58,933 nt of DNA from Acidimicrobiaceae bacterium RAAP-2 (lineage in GTDB: Bacteria; Actinomycetota; Acidimicrobiia; Acidimicrobiales; RAAP-2), in contig LMAD01000012.1 of the NCBI GenBank assembly GCA_001443545.1, forward strand, positions 1 through 58,933, written 5' to 3'. The position numbers and the translations under genes were made by a program. Below the pieces are notes generated by a model that was not told the origin of the DNA, did not search any database, and was given only the letters and a program-made list of their open reading frames with translations. Positions 1 through 7,829 of this stretch are shown in pieces (position 1 is the stretch's first letter; the number at the start of each line of letters is the position of its first letter).

Positions 1-237
1 CTTACGCAAGGAGGTCTGGATTCTCAACAGCCGAGTTCCAGGTTGAGATCATTGACCCCAAAAGGAGGGTCCACTTCGGACGACCTCTCCGTTCGCAATG
101 GCATTCGTGCTCTTTCGAGACGGTGCGTCAATGCACGACGTCCCCGAGTCCTATCTGGCCGAGTACCAATGGCTCTCAGTTCGGAATCGAACCCCGCCGT
201 GAGAAACTTCGGTGCCGTACTAGCCACTCAACCTGGA

Positions 238-498
238 CTAGTTAACTGAACCGCCCACCGAAGCGGAGGCTCGCTCGGATTCTTCGGCTCGATGATCGAT
301 CGAATGCAGTTCTCTCCGCGAGTTGATACGAGAGAAGAGAATCTCGACAATCACGTCGACAATCCCTACGACCCCTATGACCACCAAGATCACCGAGAGC
401 GCAGTGAAGTGGTACCCCGCACTTTGTACGCCGGCAGCCCAACGAATCGTCGCACTGGTCACCGCGAAGACGCTAAACACAATTGCTCCCAAACCCAT
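238..498 (-). CDS. Small two-helix membrane protein, DUF6458-like
   Basis: The 86-residue product starts MGLGAIVFSVFAV and has two hydrophobic helices at about residues 2-20 and 30-52, the second ending in a V(I/L)xVIGVVGIV pattern, followed by a charged soluble tail. This matches the layout of the actinobacterial DUF6458 family, whose function is unknown. The start is supported by AAAGGAAATC just upstream. A paralogue lies at 53304-53567 with the same MGL...G(V)ILMVVGAVG-type second helix. It is downstream of the GAF-ANTAR genes on the same strand but separated by 117 bases. The family call is by pattern recognition; function cannot be inferred. Confidence 0.75.
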   Translation of the reverse strand: MGLGAIVFSVFAVTSATIRWAAGVQSAGYHFTALSVILVVIGVVGIVDVIVEILFSRINSRRELHSIDHRAEESERASASVGGSVN

Positions 499-615
499 GA
501 TGATTTCCTTTCGTTATTACCAAATAACCGGGTGGAAATATCGGAGGCAGGGTCTGGACGTCCTACAGATTATTTTAACACCATGTCGTTCGCAACACTC
601 GTGCGGGCTTCGTGA

Positions 616-1359
616 TTACTGCGAATTCTTGCGAGTGGGAGGGTGGTCGAGTTCGGTGATAGCGACGGTTCCGGTAACAATCATGGTCGCCACGTCAGTT
701 AGGCGATAATTATGGTTCCTCGCGTGAGCTCGTAGCTGAGCAAAGGCCGCATCCATGTCGCACTGCGCCGCTTGTGAAACCATGCCCTTCGCCTGTTCAA
801 TGATGATGCGACTATTGAGTGCGAAGTTCAGTTGATCATTGATTCGTTGGGCGGTCTGGGACGTCTGATGCTGCAGAATCGCAATTGTCGCGATATCGGC
901 GAGACCCTGCGCGACCACAATGTCCTCGCTCGATACCCCGCCCGTGCGAGCACGGAACAAGTTCAACGCCCCTAACGTCCTCCCGCGAAGACGCATCGGC
1001 AGACAGTGAACAGAGCGAAATCCCAAGTCAACCGCTCGTGGAGTAAACCTCGGCCAACGGTCGTCCGGTACAACGAGGGACTGGTTCACCACCGCGGCGC
1101 CGCTCGTGAAACAATCGACGCACGGCCCTTCGTTGGACTGGATCTGGAAGAGTTCCAGCACCTTCATCGATTCACTCGATGAAGCGACGAATTGGAGTTC
1201 GCCACCGGGCAGCGCGAGCATGACACCCGCAGCGTCCACGTCAATCGCCTCGACACTGCGACGACTCAACATCGTCAAAATATCGATTACGTCGAAGTTG
1301 TCGACCAGATTGTCAGCCAACTCCACCAACGTCGCCACCACCAGAGATTCCCTAACCAC
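616..1359 (-). CDS. GAF-ANTAR regulator (first of two)
   Basis: A GAF sensor domain (about residues 15-160) is followed by a C-terminal ANTAR domain (about 165-235) with the typical ALNSRIIIEQAKGMVS helix. ANTAR domains bind paired RNA hairpins and prevent transcription termination; the GAF ligand is unknown. I prefer the GTG at 1359, which has AAGGGGAG six bases upstream and gives the VATLVELADNLVDNFDVI opening usual for this family; a GTG at 1431 would add 24 residues. It is the last member of the leftward gene chain that begins near 6327, right behind a second GAF-ANTAR gene. No transmembrane segment or histidine kinase is nearby, so a one-component soluble regulator is likely. Confidence 0.85.
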   Translation of the reverse strand: MVRESLVVATLVELADNLVDNFDVIDILTMLSRRSVEAIDVDAAGVMLALPGGELQFVASSSESMKVLELFQIQSNEGPCVDCFTSGAAVVNQSLVVPDDRWPRFTPRAVDLGFRSVHCLPMRLRGRTLGALNLFRARTGGVSSEDIVVAQGLADIATIAILQHQTSQTAQRINDQLNFALNSRIIIEQAKGMVSQAAQCDMDAAFAQLRAHARNHNYRLTDVATMIVTGTVAITELDHPPTRKNSQ

Positions 1360-1449
1360 GAGAAACTCCCCTTCCTCGCGGGGCCCCAAATCGGCGTACC
1401 GCCAACCCGGCTGACGAGCGCTCGACTTCACCGTACCGCTCCGCTCGCG

Positions 1450-2304
1450 TCACTGTTCCAGTGTCCGTTCTGTCCAGGTGCGGTCTTTTGCATCAAAACG
1501 CACCCGACGGGCAATTACTCGGGCTGAAAGCTCCGCGAGACTGATTTCGCTCGCGTGGGCGTGCATCCGAAGAGAGATGAGCGCATCCTTGATCGACATC
1601 GCGCCTTGTACGGCCACAATTCCCGACGCTTGGTGCACCGAGAACTCGAAGAGCGTCAAGTTACGCAACTCCACCGACAGCGTGCCCGAGTCGGCGCCGG
1701 ATTGCATGGCCAAGACTGTACGGCCGACGACAGAAGCCATGAGATAACCGTCTGATCGTTGCGACTCGCTCAATGCCCCCGGGCGATCACGGTAAAACCC
1801 GAGTGCCCCAAATTGCACCACGCCGATTCGCACGGGAAATCCAAACACCGCCTGAACGCCGATCGCCAACGCCATCGGTGCGTAGGCCATCAACTCATGA
1901 CCCATCGGCGTCGAAAGATCCGGTTGATCGACGGCGATCTCTGAATGTAGTGCCGCGGTGCAGGGCCCTTCACCCAACGTCACTTCCAGGTCCAACAGGG
2001 CTCTCGATACCTCATTCGACGAGCACAATGGCATCATCGGCGAGTTGAGGACCTCAACAGTTATTCCCGCGCCAGTCAACTGAACGATGTTCTTGGCAAC
2101 CGAACAAAGTGACCCGCTGCTGGCGCCCTGACGTTCTAGCCGTGCCATATCGTCGTAGATTGCGATGAGCCGCTCGGTCGATTTCACGGTAATTGGGGAA
2201 CGCTGGTCACGGCGCGACGACGTTGCCCGACGCACAACCGCTGATCGGTTGCCCCGTTGTCCTCGAGGGCTGTCCCCGTCGCGACTTTCATCACGGTGCG
2301 TCAT
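1450..2304 (-). CDS. GAF-ANTAR regulator (second of two)
   Basis: The product has 284 residues: a basic, disordered N-terminal tail (about 1-42), a GAF-type sensor domain (about 45-195) containing the LGEGPCTAAL motif also seen in the neighbour (SNEGPCVDCF), and an ANTAR domain (about 215-270) with VHQASGIVAVQ and a C-terminal LSARVIARRVRF helix. Its start overlaps the end of the GH130-like gene by 14 bases, so it probably is translated with it. It differs from the downstream paralogue in having no AKGM core (ASGI instead), the GAF-first subtype found widely in actinobacteria. Partner RNA hairpins were not identified. Function as an RNA-binding antiterminator is inferred from the domain. Confidence 0.82.
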   Translation of the reverse strand: MTHRDESRDGDSPRGQRGNRSAVVRRATSSRRDQRSPITVKSTERLIAIYDDMARLERQGASSGSLCSVAKNIVQLTGAGITVEVLNSPMMPLCSSNEVSRALLDLEVTLGEGPCTAALHSEIAVDQPDLSTPMGHELMAYAPMALAIGVQAVFGFPVRIGVVQFGALGFYRDRPGALSESQRSDGYLMASVVGRTVLAMQSGADSGTLSVELRNLTLFEFSVHQASGIVAVQGAMSIKDALISLRMHAHASEISLAELSARVIARRVRFDAKDRTWTERTLEQ

Positions 2305-3778
2305 CCCCCCAATTCACGGGTTCGAACGCAGCGAGCAACTCGGTGACTTGGAACGTAGCGAATCCGATCGACTGATCAGCGATCCCGTAGGGAAGGTACA
2401 ACACGCCACCGTGCACGATTGATCCACACGAGTACACCACGTTAGGCACGTATCCGTCCCGCTCTTCGTCACTGGGTATCAACAACGGTCGCGGTAATTG
2501 GGCGATCACGATCGCGGGGTCTTCAAGGTCCAGCAGCAGTGCACCGATGCCGTACGTACGCATCGGTCCAACACCGTGAACGATCACCAACCATCCCTCA
2601 TCGAGTTCAATGGGTGAACCGCAGTTGCCCAGCTGCAGAATCTCCCACGACTGGCGTGGCCGTTGCGCCGTTACCGTCGAATCCCATTGATGCACGTCAT
2701 CCGAGAAGGCGACGGCGTTGGACTCTCGATCGTGACGTGAGAGAGCGACGAACTGTCCGTTGACCCGACGGGGGAACAGTGCCAATCCCTTGTTTCGAGC
2801 GGCGTGTCCGGCGAGCGGCGAAGAGGTGAACGTAACGAAATCTGCCGTTTCCAGTAACTGTTGCGATACTGAACGGCCGTCGAACGCCGTGTATGAGGCG
2901 TAATAGGTGATAACGCCACCCTCTTCGAATCGGACGAAGCGAGCATCCTCCATCCCGCTGACCTCGTTCGGTGCGGTGGGCCATAGGACGCGTCTCGAAA
3001 GATCAACGTCGCTGTCGAACGCTGCGCCGTAAAAACACGCTGCAATAAGGTTCAACAGTGCTGCGACTTCCGTGACGTTCAATCGTGTATCGCTCTGGGT
3101 CTCAAGTTTCGCGATTGCCGCGACGAGATCGATTGATTCAAAGTTGTCATCAAGGCTGTTGAGGACCGATGCCGCCGTCTCGCCGTCATAACCGATTTCG
3201 CGAAGCAGCGCATGAAACAGGGGTCGGCTGAGCGATGACGCGGTGGCGGTGGCGACGACAGGAAATGCGCGGGCGTCGTCGATAGTGAGCTCACCGGACG
3301 ACGCTATAACTCCCGACCGAAACACGATTGAGGAGTGGTGCCCCTCCCCAATCGCTCGATAACTCAGCACCACCCGGAGATCTCCCGCCTTCACACCGGA
3401 CTGATCAGGATGCTGAACAAGGCTCGGGTTGCAGATGGCGGCGCCTTCGATGGCGTATTCGTGAGTGAACACGGCGCCAAGAAAACGCTTTCGAACGAGA
3501 GAAACGGGGTCGGTGACGTAATCGATGACTCGGTCGGCGTTCGCGTCGAATACCGCCATAAGGTCTTCGTGTCGATGGTCGAAACGCGTCAATAGTTCGT
3601 CGAGTTCACGTTCGACATCACTCTCGCTGAGCGCGAGGACGCGCTCAACGGTATTGGAGGCACGCGACTCACTTCCGCCGACCAATTCTTGCCCCGGAAC
3701 GAAGAGCCGTGACACGACGCGCGTGGCATCAGCGCGCATGCGATACGCAGCCCTCTTCGCGAGACCCATGTCTCTCAC
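2291..3778 (-). CDS. GH130-like beta-propeller glycosidase/phosphorylase-related protein
   Basis: This is a 495-residue protein. After an N-terminal helical region (1-100) it shows five-bladed-propeller motifs of the GH130 type: EGAAICNPSLV (111-121), LSYRAIGEGHHSS (138-150), GMEDAR (275-280), NKGLALFPRR (329-338), LGNCGSPIELDEGW (383-396) and VPNVVYSCG (444-452). GH130 enzymes act on beta-mannosides by phosphorolysis or hydrolysis, and the Asp in the xEDxR motif (here Asp278) is the expected proton donor; that residue assignment is inference. A roughly 110-residue insertion lies between the first and second blade motifs. The GTG start overlaps the stop of the upstream gene (GTGA at 3775-3778). 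It probably works with the adjacent glycosyltransferase on one glycan. Confidence 0.8.
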   Translation of the reverse strand: MRDMGLAKRAAYRMRADATRVVSRLFVPGQELVGGSESRASNTVERVLALSESDVERELDELLTRFDHRHEDLMAVFDANADRVIDYVTDPVSLVRKRFLGAVFTHEYAIEGAAICNPSLVQHPDQSGVKAGDLRVVLSYRAIGEGHHSSIVFRSGVIASSGELTIDDARAFPVVATATASSLSRPLFHALLREIGYDGETAASVLNSLDDNFESIDLVAAIAKLETQSDTRLNVTEVAALLNLIAACFYGAAFDSDVDLSRRVLWPTAPNEVSGMEDARFVRFEEGGVITYYASYTAFDGRSVSQQLLETADFVTFTSSPLAGHAARNKGLALFPRRVNGQFVALSRHDRESNAVAFSDDVHQWDSTVTAQRPRQSWEILQLGNCGSPIELDEGWLVIVHGVGPMRTYGIGALLLDLEDPAIVIAQLPRPLLIPSDEERDGYVPNVVYSCGSIVHGGVLYLPYGIADQSIGFATFQVTELLAAFEPVNWGDDAP

Positions 3779-4794
3779 GATGCGCTCAACGCGTATCGAC
3801 GGGCGTACTGCAAGGTGGTGAGCAACGCCACCGTGGATTCAGCACCCTGATTGAGATTCGGGCCAGTCGCCGTGAGCCCGTCGAAACCCCCGCCGCTCGA
3901 CGGGTCAAACATCACGGCACCGGCGTCGTTCTCTCCGATGAACCACCCAACGGCTCGCTCGACGCCGACCAACCATTCTTCATCACCGGTTGCGTCATAC
4001 GCTCTAACACAAGCGTCGGCCATTGCCGCAACTTCAATTGGTTGTTGGTCGTACTGGCGCGGTGGATCGAGCGGACCTCGACCTCCGACCGGTGACACGG
4101 AAAGGTGTCCGTCACGGGTTTCCACCGTGAGCAACCATCGAAGTTGGCGTAGTCCCATTTGCTGGATCCGGTCATCGCCGAGCCACGTTCCGGCCGCGAC
4201 CAGCGCCTCGGCCAACGCGGCGTTCGCGTAGGTCAGCCGTGGTTCGGGCCAGCGCCAATCGTCACTCATCTCGGTCCGGTCGAGTACGTCGACTGCGGCA
4301 AGAAGCAGTTGGTGAGCGTTACGATCCGCCGGTTCACTACGCAACACTTCTATCGCCCCCATCGCCGCCCAGGCCATCGAACGTGGCCACGGCGAACGTA
4401 CTAACGCAGCGCGCTCCAGGAGCCGATGTGCCTGGCCATGCAGCGAAACGGCGCTCGAGGACGCGACGACCGTCCCGAGTGCCCACACCGCACGTCCCCA
4501 GCAGTCCTCGTTGGACGGTTGTCCCGTCCACGAGCCATCGGGTGACCGGCGATTCTTGAACTCTCCACTCGAACCCTGGGCCTGCGCGAGAAACTCAATG
4601 GACGATGCGGCAAGATTGCCTAATTCCTCGGCGAGCACTGGTTCGCGCGCCGTGACCAGCAACACCCGAGCGACGTCATCGGTACAGTACCCGTGCTCGA
4701 TTCGAGCGGTCGAATGACGGGCGTGCTCGAACGTGCCGAACGGCCCCGTCAGCGCCAGCAGATGGTTGAAATCTAGTATTGGAACCGTTGTCAC
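3775..4794 (-). CDS. (alpha/alpha)6-barrel glycosidase-like protein
   Basis: The 339-residue soluble product has repeated amphipathic helices and motifs such as HGYCTDDVARVLL (about 34-46), EDCWGRAVWALG (about 96-107), and NLNQGAESTVALL near the C-terminus, as in six-hairpin glycosidase folds. Databases often label such proteins as glycosyltransferase-associated because they sit beside or are fused to GT4 enzymes. I see no signal peptide. It is joined by GTGA overlaps both to the upstream glycosyltransferase (4791-4794) and to the downstream GH130-like gene (3775-3778), so the three are probably made in fixed ratio. Substrate unknown; a mannose-containing polymer is a guess from the GH130 neighbour. 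Confidence 0.72.
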   Translation of the reverse strand: MTTVPILDFNHLLALTGPFGTFEHARHSTARIEHGYCTDDVARVLLVTAREPVLAEELGNLAASSIEFLAQAQGSSGEFKNRRSPDGSWTGQPSNEDCWGRAVWALGTVVASSSAVSLHGQAHRLLERAALVRSPWPRSMAWAAMGAIEVLRSEPADRNAHQLLLAAVDVLDRTEMSDDWRWPEPRLTYANAALAEALVAAGTWLGDDRIQQMGLRQLRWLLTVETRDGHLSVSPVGGRGPLDPPRQYDQQPIEVAAMADACVRAYDATGDEEWLVGVERAVGWFIGENDAGAVMFDPSSGGGFDGLTATGPNLNQGAESTVALLTTLQYARRYALSAS

Positions 4795-5930
4795 GCGTCG
4801 GCACTGGCGCGTGACAAATAGGGCCGGGCGGTGCGTACGTACTGCTCGGCCACCGCATCCCAGCTCAACGCCGGTGCCAGATGGTGGGCCTGACGAGCCA
4901 TTGCGCCAGCGAGTGACGGCTCGGTCACAACCCGGCGAATTGCGTCTCGAATCGAACTGGGATCACGGTGGTTAACAACGATGCCCGCACCCGATGCGAG
5001 CAACTCGAGGGAGTGCGGAAATGATGTCGCAATCACTGGACGACCCGCGGCAATCGCGTCGACGAGAACGCCCGAGGTCGCCTGATCGGACGAATCGTAC
5101 GGCAAGACGACGACGTCGGCACTGGCAATCGCAACGGCGAGGTAATCGAGATCGTGATAGGCATTGTCGAAGCGAACCAGGTCGCTAACCCCATTGCTGG
5201 CCACCCGCCGTTCGAGCATCTGGCGGTAGACGTCGCCCTCGAAGGCCAGAACCTTCGGATGCGTACGACCCATTATGAGGTAGTGCGGTGTCGGTACGAG
5301 ATCGCGCAGGCCGGCCATCGCGTCGATGACCCACTCGATGCCTTTGCCCGGGCCGATCAAACCCCACGTCAAGATCAATGGTGCGGCGTCAATGGGCCGG
5401 CGAACGGCGACCGACGCCACCGCGGCACCGTGAGGAATCACCTCAACTGGCGTAAGTCCAACGTCGTTGACCGCCTGGAGCACCGCGGCCGCGGCGCTCG
5501 TCATCACGACAACATTGTCGGCTCGCGCAATCACCGCGTTCAAGATCTCCTTCTGGTGCTCAGTCGGATTGGGCAATACGGTGTGCAGAACGACGATCTT
5601 CAACACTCGAATCCCCTCGAGGACCCGAATTATGTCCGAGCCGTCGTGCCCGCCGTAGAGGCCGTATTCGTGTTGAACGATCGCCACGTCGCATCGATTC
5701 ATGGCTTCGATCACCCCGGTTGCCGTAGACGGGTCGGTGGCCACCAGTTCGGCCATGACTGGCAGGGTCGAGGTTGAACTCGCTTCGGGGCGATCAAGTA
5801 CCCGAATCATGTTGACGGTGGCGCCCCGACGTAGGAGCGCCATGCCCAATGCCGCAGAAAACGTCGCGATGCCGCAAGGCGTTGGAGGGGTACTGCTCAA
5901 TATTCCATATACCGTCTGGTTCGATTTCAT
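4791..5930 (-). CDS. GT4-type glycosyltransferase
   Basis: The 379-residue protein has the GT-B layout: an N-terminal acceptor domain opening with PPTPCGIATFSAALGMALL and a VQHEYGLYGGHDG segment, then a C-terminal nucleotide-sugar domain with GLIGPGKGIEWVIDAM, the SSDQATSGVLVDAIAAGRPVI loop including the family-4 Glu-like position replaced by a small residue (QATSG), and a closing GAGIVV segment. The ATG at 5930 overlaps the stop of the preceding small ORF (ATGA), which is why it is chosen over a GTG further out at 6026. No membrane helix is seen. Sugar donor and product are unknown; coupling to GH130-like and (alpha/alpha)6 proteins suggests cytosolic synthesis and turnover of one oligosaccharide. 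Confidence 0.85.
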   Translation of the reverse strand: MKSNQTVYGILSSTPPTPCGIATFSAALGMALLRRGATVNMIRVLDRPEASSTSTLPVMAELVATDPSTATGVIEAMNRCDVAIVQHEYGLYGGHDGSDIIRVLEGIRVLKIVVLHTVLPNPTEHQKEILNAVIARADNVVVMTSAAAAVLQAVNDVGLTPVEVIPHGAAVASVAVRRPIDAAPLILTWGLIGPGKGIEWVIDAMAGLRDLVPTPHYLIMGRTHPKVLAFEGDVYRQMLERRVASNGVSDLVRFDNAYHDLDYLAVAIASADVVVLPYDSSDQATSGVLVDAIAAGRPVIATSFPHSLELLASGAGIVVNHRDPSSIRDAIRRVVTEPSLAGAMARQAHHLAPALSWDAVAEQYVRTARPYLSRASADA

Positions 5931-6139
5931 CGTCGCGTCGCCCCGCCGGCGAGATTCCGAAGCGCAACACCCGTCGCTGCCTCGTCTCGATGCGACGCGA
6001 CCGTGCGCATTGCCGACGAGAACCAATTGCCCTCGTCCTGGTCGATGTGGCGGTGATGATCACTCCAAAAGGAACCATCGTCGTTTACGTCGATGAGGAG
6101 CGAGTGGCGACGAAACAAATCGGGGTTTGAGTTCGTCAT
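5927..6139 (-). CDS. Small acidic/His-rich protein of unknown function
   Basis: This 70-residue ORF begins MTNSNPDLFRRHSLLIDVND and is rich in Asp, His and Arg, with no membrane segment. I do not recognise it. It is supported as a gene by position: its ATG overlaps the stop of the upstream membrane ORF (ATGA at 6136-6139) and its stop overlaps the ATG of the glycosyltransferase (ATGA at 5927-5930), which fits translational coupling. The codon pattern resembles its neighbours. It could be a chaperone or scaffold for the glycosyltransferase, but that is only suggested by location. Confidence 0.55.
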   Translation of the reverse strand: MTNSNPDLFRRHSLLIDVNDDGSFWSDHHRHIDQDEGNWFSSAMRTVASHRDEAATGVALRNLAGGATRR

Positions 6140-6327
6140 CGTGGTCTCGGACCGACGGCGATGCGCGCCAGGGCCTTGAGAGCCACCATTAGGACGCTCA
6201 GCGCCAACATCGTGATCACACTCTGCAACATGAAAAACCGCGGCAATGATACGCGTACCACTGGTGGCTCTGGTGTCACGGGCGCGGTGGCGACGGTGAA
6301 ACCGTCGAATAAACGGCGGAGCAACAT
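6136..6327 (-). CDS. Small single-pass membrane protein, first gene of the glycan operon
   Basis: The 63-residue product starts MLLRRLFDGFTVATAP, has a Pro-rich linker and one membrane helix at about residues 30-52 (MLQSVITMLALSVLMVALKAL), and ends in a short basic tail. The ATG at 6327 is preceded by TGGAG with a good spacing. Its stop overlaps the start of the next small ORF. I do not recognise the family. As the promoter-proximal gene of the chain 6327 to 616 it may anchor the cytosolic glycan enzymes at the membrane; this is inference from layout only. Confidence 0.55.
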   Translation of the reverse strand: MLLRRLFDGFTVATAPVTPEPPVVRVSLPRFFMLQSVITMLALSVLMVALKALARIAVGPRPR

Positions 6328-6416
6328 GATAAATCTCCATCTTGAATGGAGTCGTCTTGCCCGAACGAGCGACAATCTTCTGGATCGTCCGACTCGAACC
6401 CGGCGTCTCGATAGTT

Positions 6417-6433
6417 GAGAAGATTTTCTTCTC
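6417..6433. repeat. 7-bp inverted repeat between regulator and glycan operon
   Basis: GAGAAGA-TTT-TCTTCTC is a perfect palindrome with a 3-base centre, placed directly after the stop codon of the winged-helix regulator gene and about 90 bases before the first gene of the glycan chain. It has no U-run on either strand, so an operator is at least as likely as a terminator. Whether the adjacent regulator binds it is untested. Confidence 0.4.
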
Positions 6434-6437
6434 GGGG

Positions 6438-6809
6438 TTACTCTACAGGTGAAGATTCGTCCCCACGCGTGAAATATGTGAAGCCGCGCGAGGGACCGCC
6501 GTCTCCGTCCAGCACGGACAAAAAGTCGCCAACGGCACGAACGCGGTCGACGAAATCCGGGATTGGCAATTGATTTCGCACCTCGTAGCGATTTCGTCGC
6601 CCCTTCTTCGCACGAATCACGTAACCAGATTCGATGAGATCGGTGAGGATTCCGTGCACGCGACGCTCGGTGAGTTCCACTGATCGCGCGATTTCGGACA
6701 ACCGAATTTCGGGATTCTCAGCCACGTACAGCAGGACGAGGGCGTGCTTCGTGAAGAAGCTCCATGCGACCACCGGCGAATCATTTACCTGAAGTTTATT
6801 TCCCGTCAT
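6438..6809 (-). CDS. Winged-helix transcriptional regulator
   Basis: The 123-residue protein carries a compact winged helix-turn-helix domain at about residues 20-78: HALVLLYVAENPEIRLSEIA, then a recognition helix TERRVHGILTDLIESGYV and a basic wing RAKKGRRNRYEV. This matches MarR/ArsR-like stand-alone regulators of actinobacteria. No cysteine pair or ligand domain is visible; the C-terminal 35 residues are a short linker plus an acidic tail. It precedes the glycan operon on the same strand by 110 bases and may be co-transcribed with it or control it. Confidence 0.78.
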   Translation of the reverse strand: MTGNKLQVNDSPVVAWSFFTKHALVLLYVAENPEIRLSEIARSVELTERRVHGILTDLIESGYVIRAKKGRRNRYEVRNQLPIPDFVDRVRAVGDFLSVLDGDGGPSRGFTYFTRGDESSPVE

Positions 6810-7205
6810 CTATTTCTAGTGTACAGTGGATACGCGGTTCCGATGGAGTTGACTGCTGGCAGTTCGTACGTCCCAAACTCCATGAGGAGCATCATGCAAC
6901 AACGACCAACTTCGCGCGCGTCAATCGAGTGCGCTCTTCGGACAGTGACTAACCAATCGCCCGAAGGTGATTCGAGAGAACCAGCCCAACCATGTTGCGT
7001 CCACTACGTAGGCGAGACAGTCCCGTCGACCTGGATTGAGCACTAACCAAACATCCATGTTCCACCAAACGCGGCCTGAACCGGCCGAGGAATCGTCCAA
7101 CGTGACACCGTCAATCGAAGTTCTTCGCGCGGCGTCGCTGCGGACGCCACGTCGTCGGACGTCGTACGCATGTTTCACGAACGCCTCCACCGAACGGGAA
7201 GATCA
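6810..7205. other. Divergent intergenic stretch, promoters and possible mini-ORF
   Basis: This region separates the leftward regulator from the rightward iron permease. On the minus strand TACACT (6823-6818) lies 8 bases before the regulator ATG and is a likely -10 box. On the plus strand an ORF of 50 codons (6894-7046, MQQRPTSRASIE...) has an excellent GAGGAG site four bases before its ATG, but its sequence is not recognisable and the codon pattern is weak. I see no RNA gene or repeat. Confidence 0.4.
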
Positions 7206-7607
7206 ATGAAATCCATCGAAAGCAACGCCATACTTCGTCGCATCAGTCGAATCCTTCAGTGGATCGACGGATTTACCTCCCGTTCGGGGGTCGCCGCCAC
7301 GGTGGCCATCGTCATGACCGCTTTCATCGTCACGATGTCAATTTCGGGCTATCCGGACCGCTGGCAGATTGACTTCTCCACGACCGCGGAATCAATCACG
7401 CTGGTCATGCTGTTCGTCATCCAACACACGCAAAGCCGCCAGCAGATCGCGCTCCAGTTGAAACTCGATGAGTTGATACGAGCGACGCCACACGCCGATG
7501 ACTTGCTCGTGCACATTGAACGAGCTGACGACAATGAACTGATCGAACGCGAGGAGGGTCAGATCGCGCACCACGAATCGCTTCGCGAACCAATCGTCAA
7601 CGAGTAG
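7206..7607 (+). CDS. Low-affinity iron permease family membrane protein
   Basis: The 133-residue product has two membrane helices (about 25-45 and 60-78) followed by the family hallmark stretch LFVIQHTQSRQQIALQLKLDEL and an acidic C-terminal region containing IERADDNEL. This is the layout of PF04120, named after the yeast Fet4 low-affinity iron transporter; the bacterial half-size proteins have no proven transport role. The ATG at 7206 is preceded by GGGAAG; upstream extension to 7170 has no site. Other metal-linked genes in the window are distant (ferritin-like at 53945, Nramp-related at 54470). Confidence 0.85.
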   Translation: MKSIESNAILRRISRILQWIDGFTSRSGVAATVAIVMTAFIVTMSISGYPDRWQIDFSTTAESITLVMLFVIQHTQSRQQIALQLKLDELIRATPHADDLLVHIERADDNELIEREEGQIAHHESLREPIVNE

Positions 7608-7686
7608 TTGTGCCCAATCGGGAGTGGCTGGTTCGAATAGCGACGAACCTGCCCTCCCTCCTACTTCGCAGTGGGCACTACCGGAG

Positions 7687-7760
7687 TGGGCGCTACAGGA
7701 CTCGAACCTGTGACCTCAGCCGTGTGAAGGCTGCGCTCTAACCAACTGAGCTAAGCGCCC
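7687..7760 (-). tRNA. tRNA-Val (anticodon CAC)
   Basis: Read on the minus strand, the sequence folds into a cloverleaf: acceptor stem GGGCGCT pairing with AGCGCCC, D-arm TAGCTCAGTTGGTTAGAGC, anticodon stem CAGCC/GGCTG around loop TTCACAC (anticodon CAC), and T-arm ACAGG-TTCGAGT-CCTGT. The discriminator base is A (7687). The 3' CCA is not encoded. It lies between the iron permease gene and a leaderless gene on the opposite strand. Confidence 0.97.
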
Positions 7761-7817
7761 GGACGTTCAATGCTACCGCTTGGACCAGCACCGACGTTCG
7801 AGGAAAGCGTTGCGTTG

Positions 7818-7823
7818 TATCCT
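7818..7823 (+). promoter_or_regulatory. -10 box of a leaderless promoter
   Basis: TATCCT is followed by six bases (GCACGT) and then the GTG at 7830. This spacing places transcription start at or next to the start codon, as in leaderless actinobacterial mRNAs, and decides the start of the following gene. Confidence 0.55.
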
Positions 7824-7829
7824 GCACGT

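Noticed and set aside
98..202. A 34-codon ORF starting MAFVLFRDGASMHDVPESY near the left edge
   Set aside because: The sequence looks protein-like, but there is no ribosome-binding site at a usable distance and only 34 codons; two other frames overlap it. I could not support it as a gene.
178..202. tRNA T-arm-like sequence TTCGGAATCGAACCCCG
   Set aside because: No acceptor, anticodon or D-arm can be built around it.
6894..7046. A 50-codon ORF with a strong GAGGAG site
   Set aside because: Apart from the ribosome-binding site, nothing in the peptide or in its position supports a gene; mentioned only within the intergenic entry.
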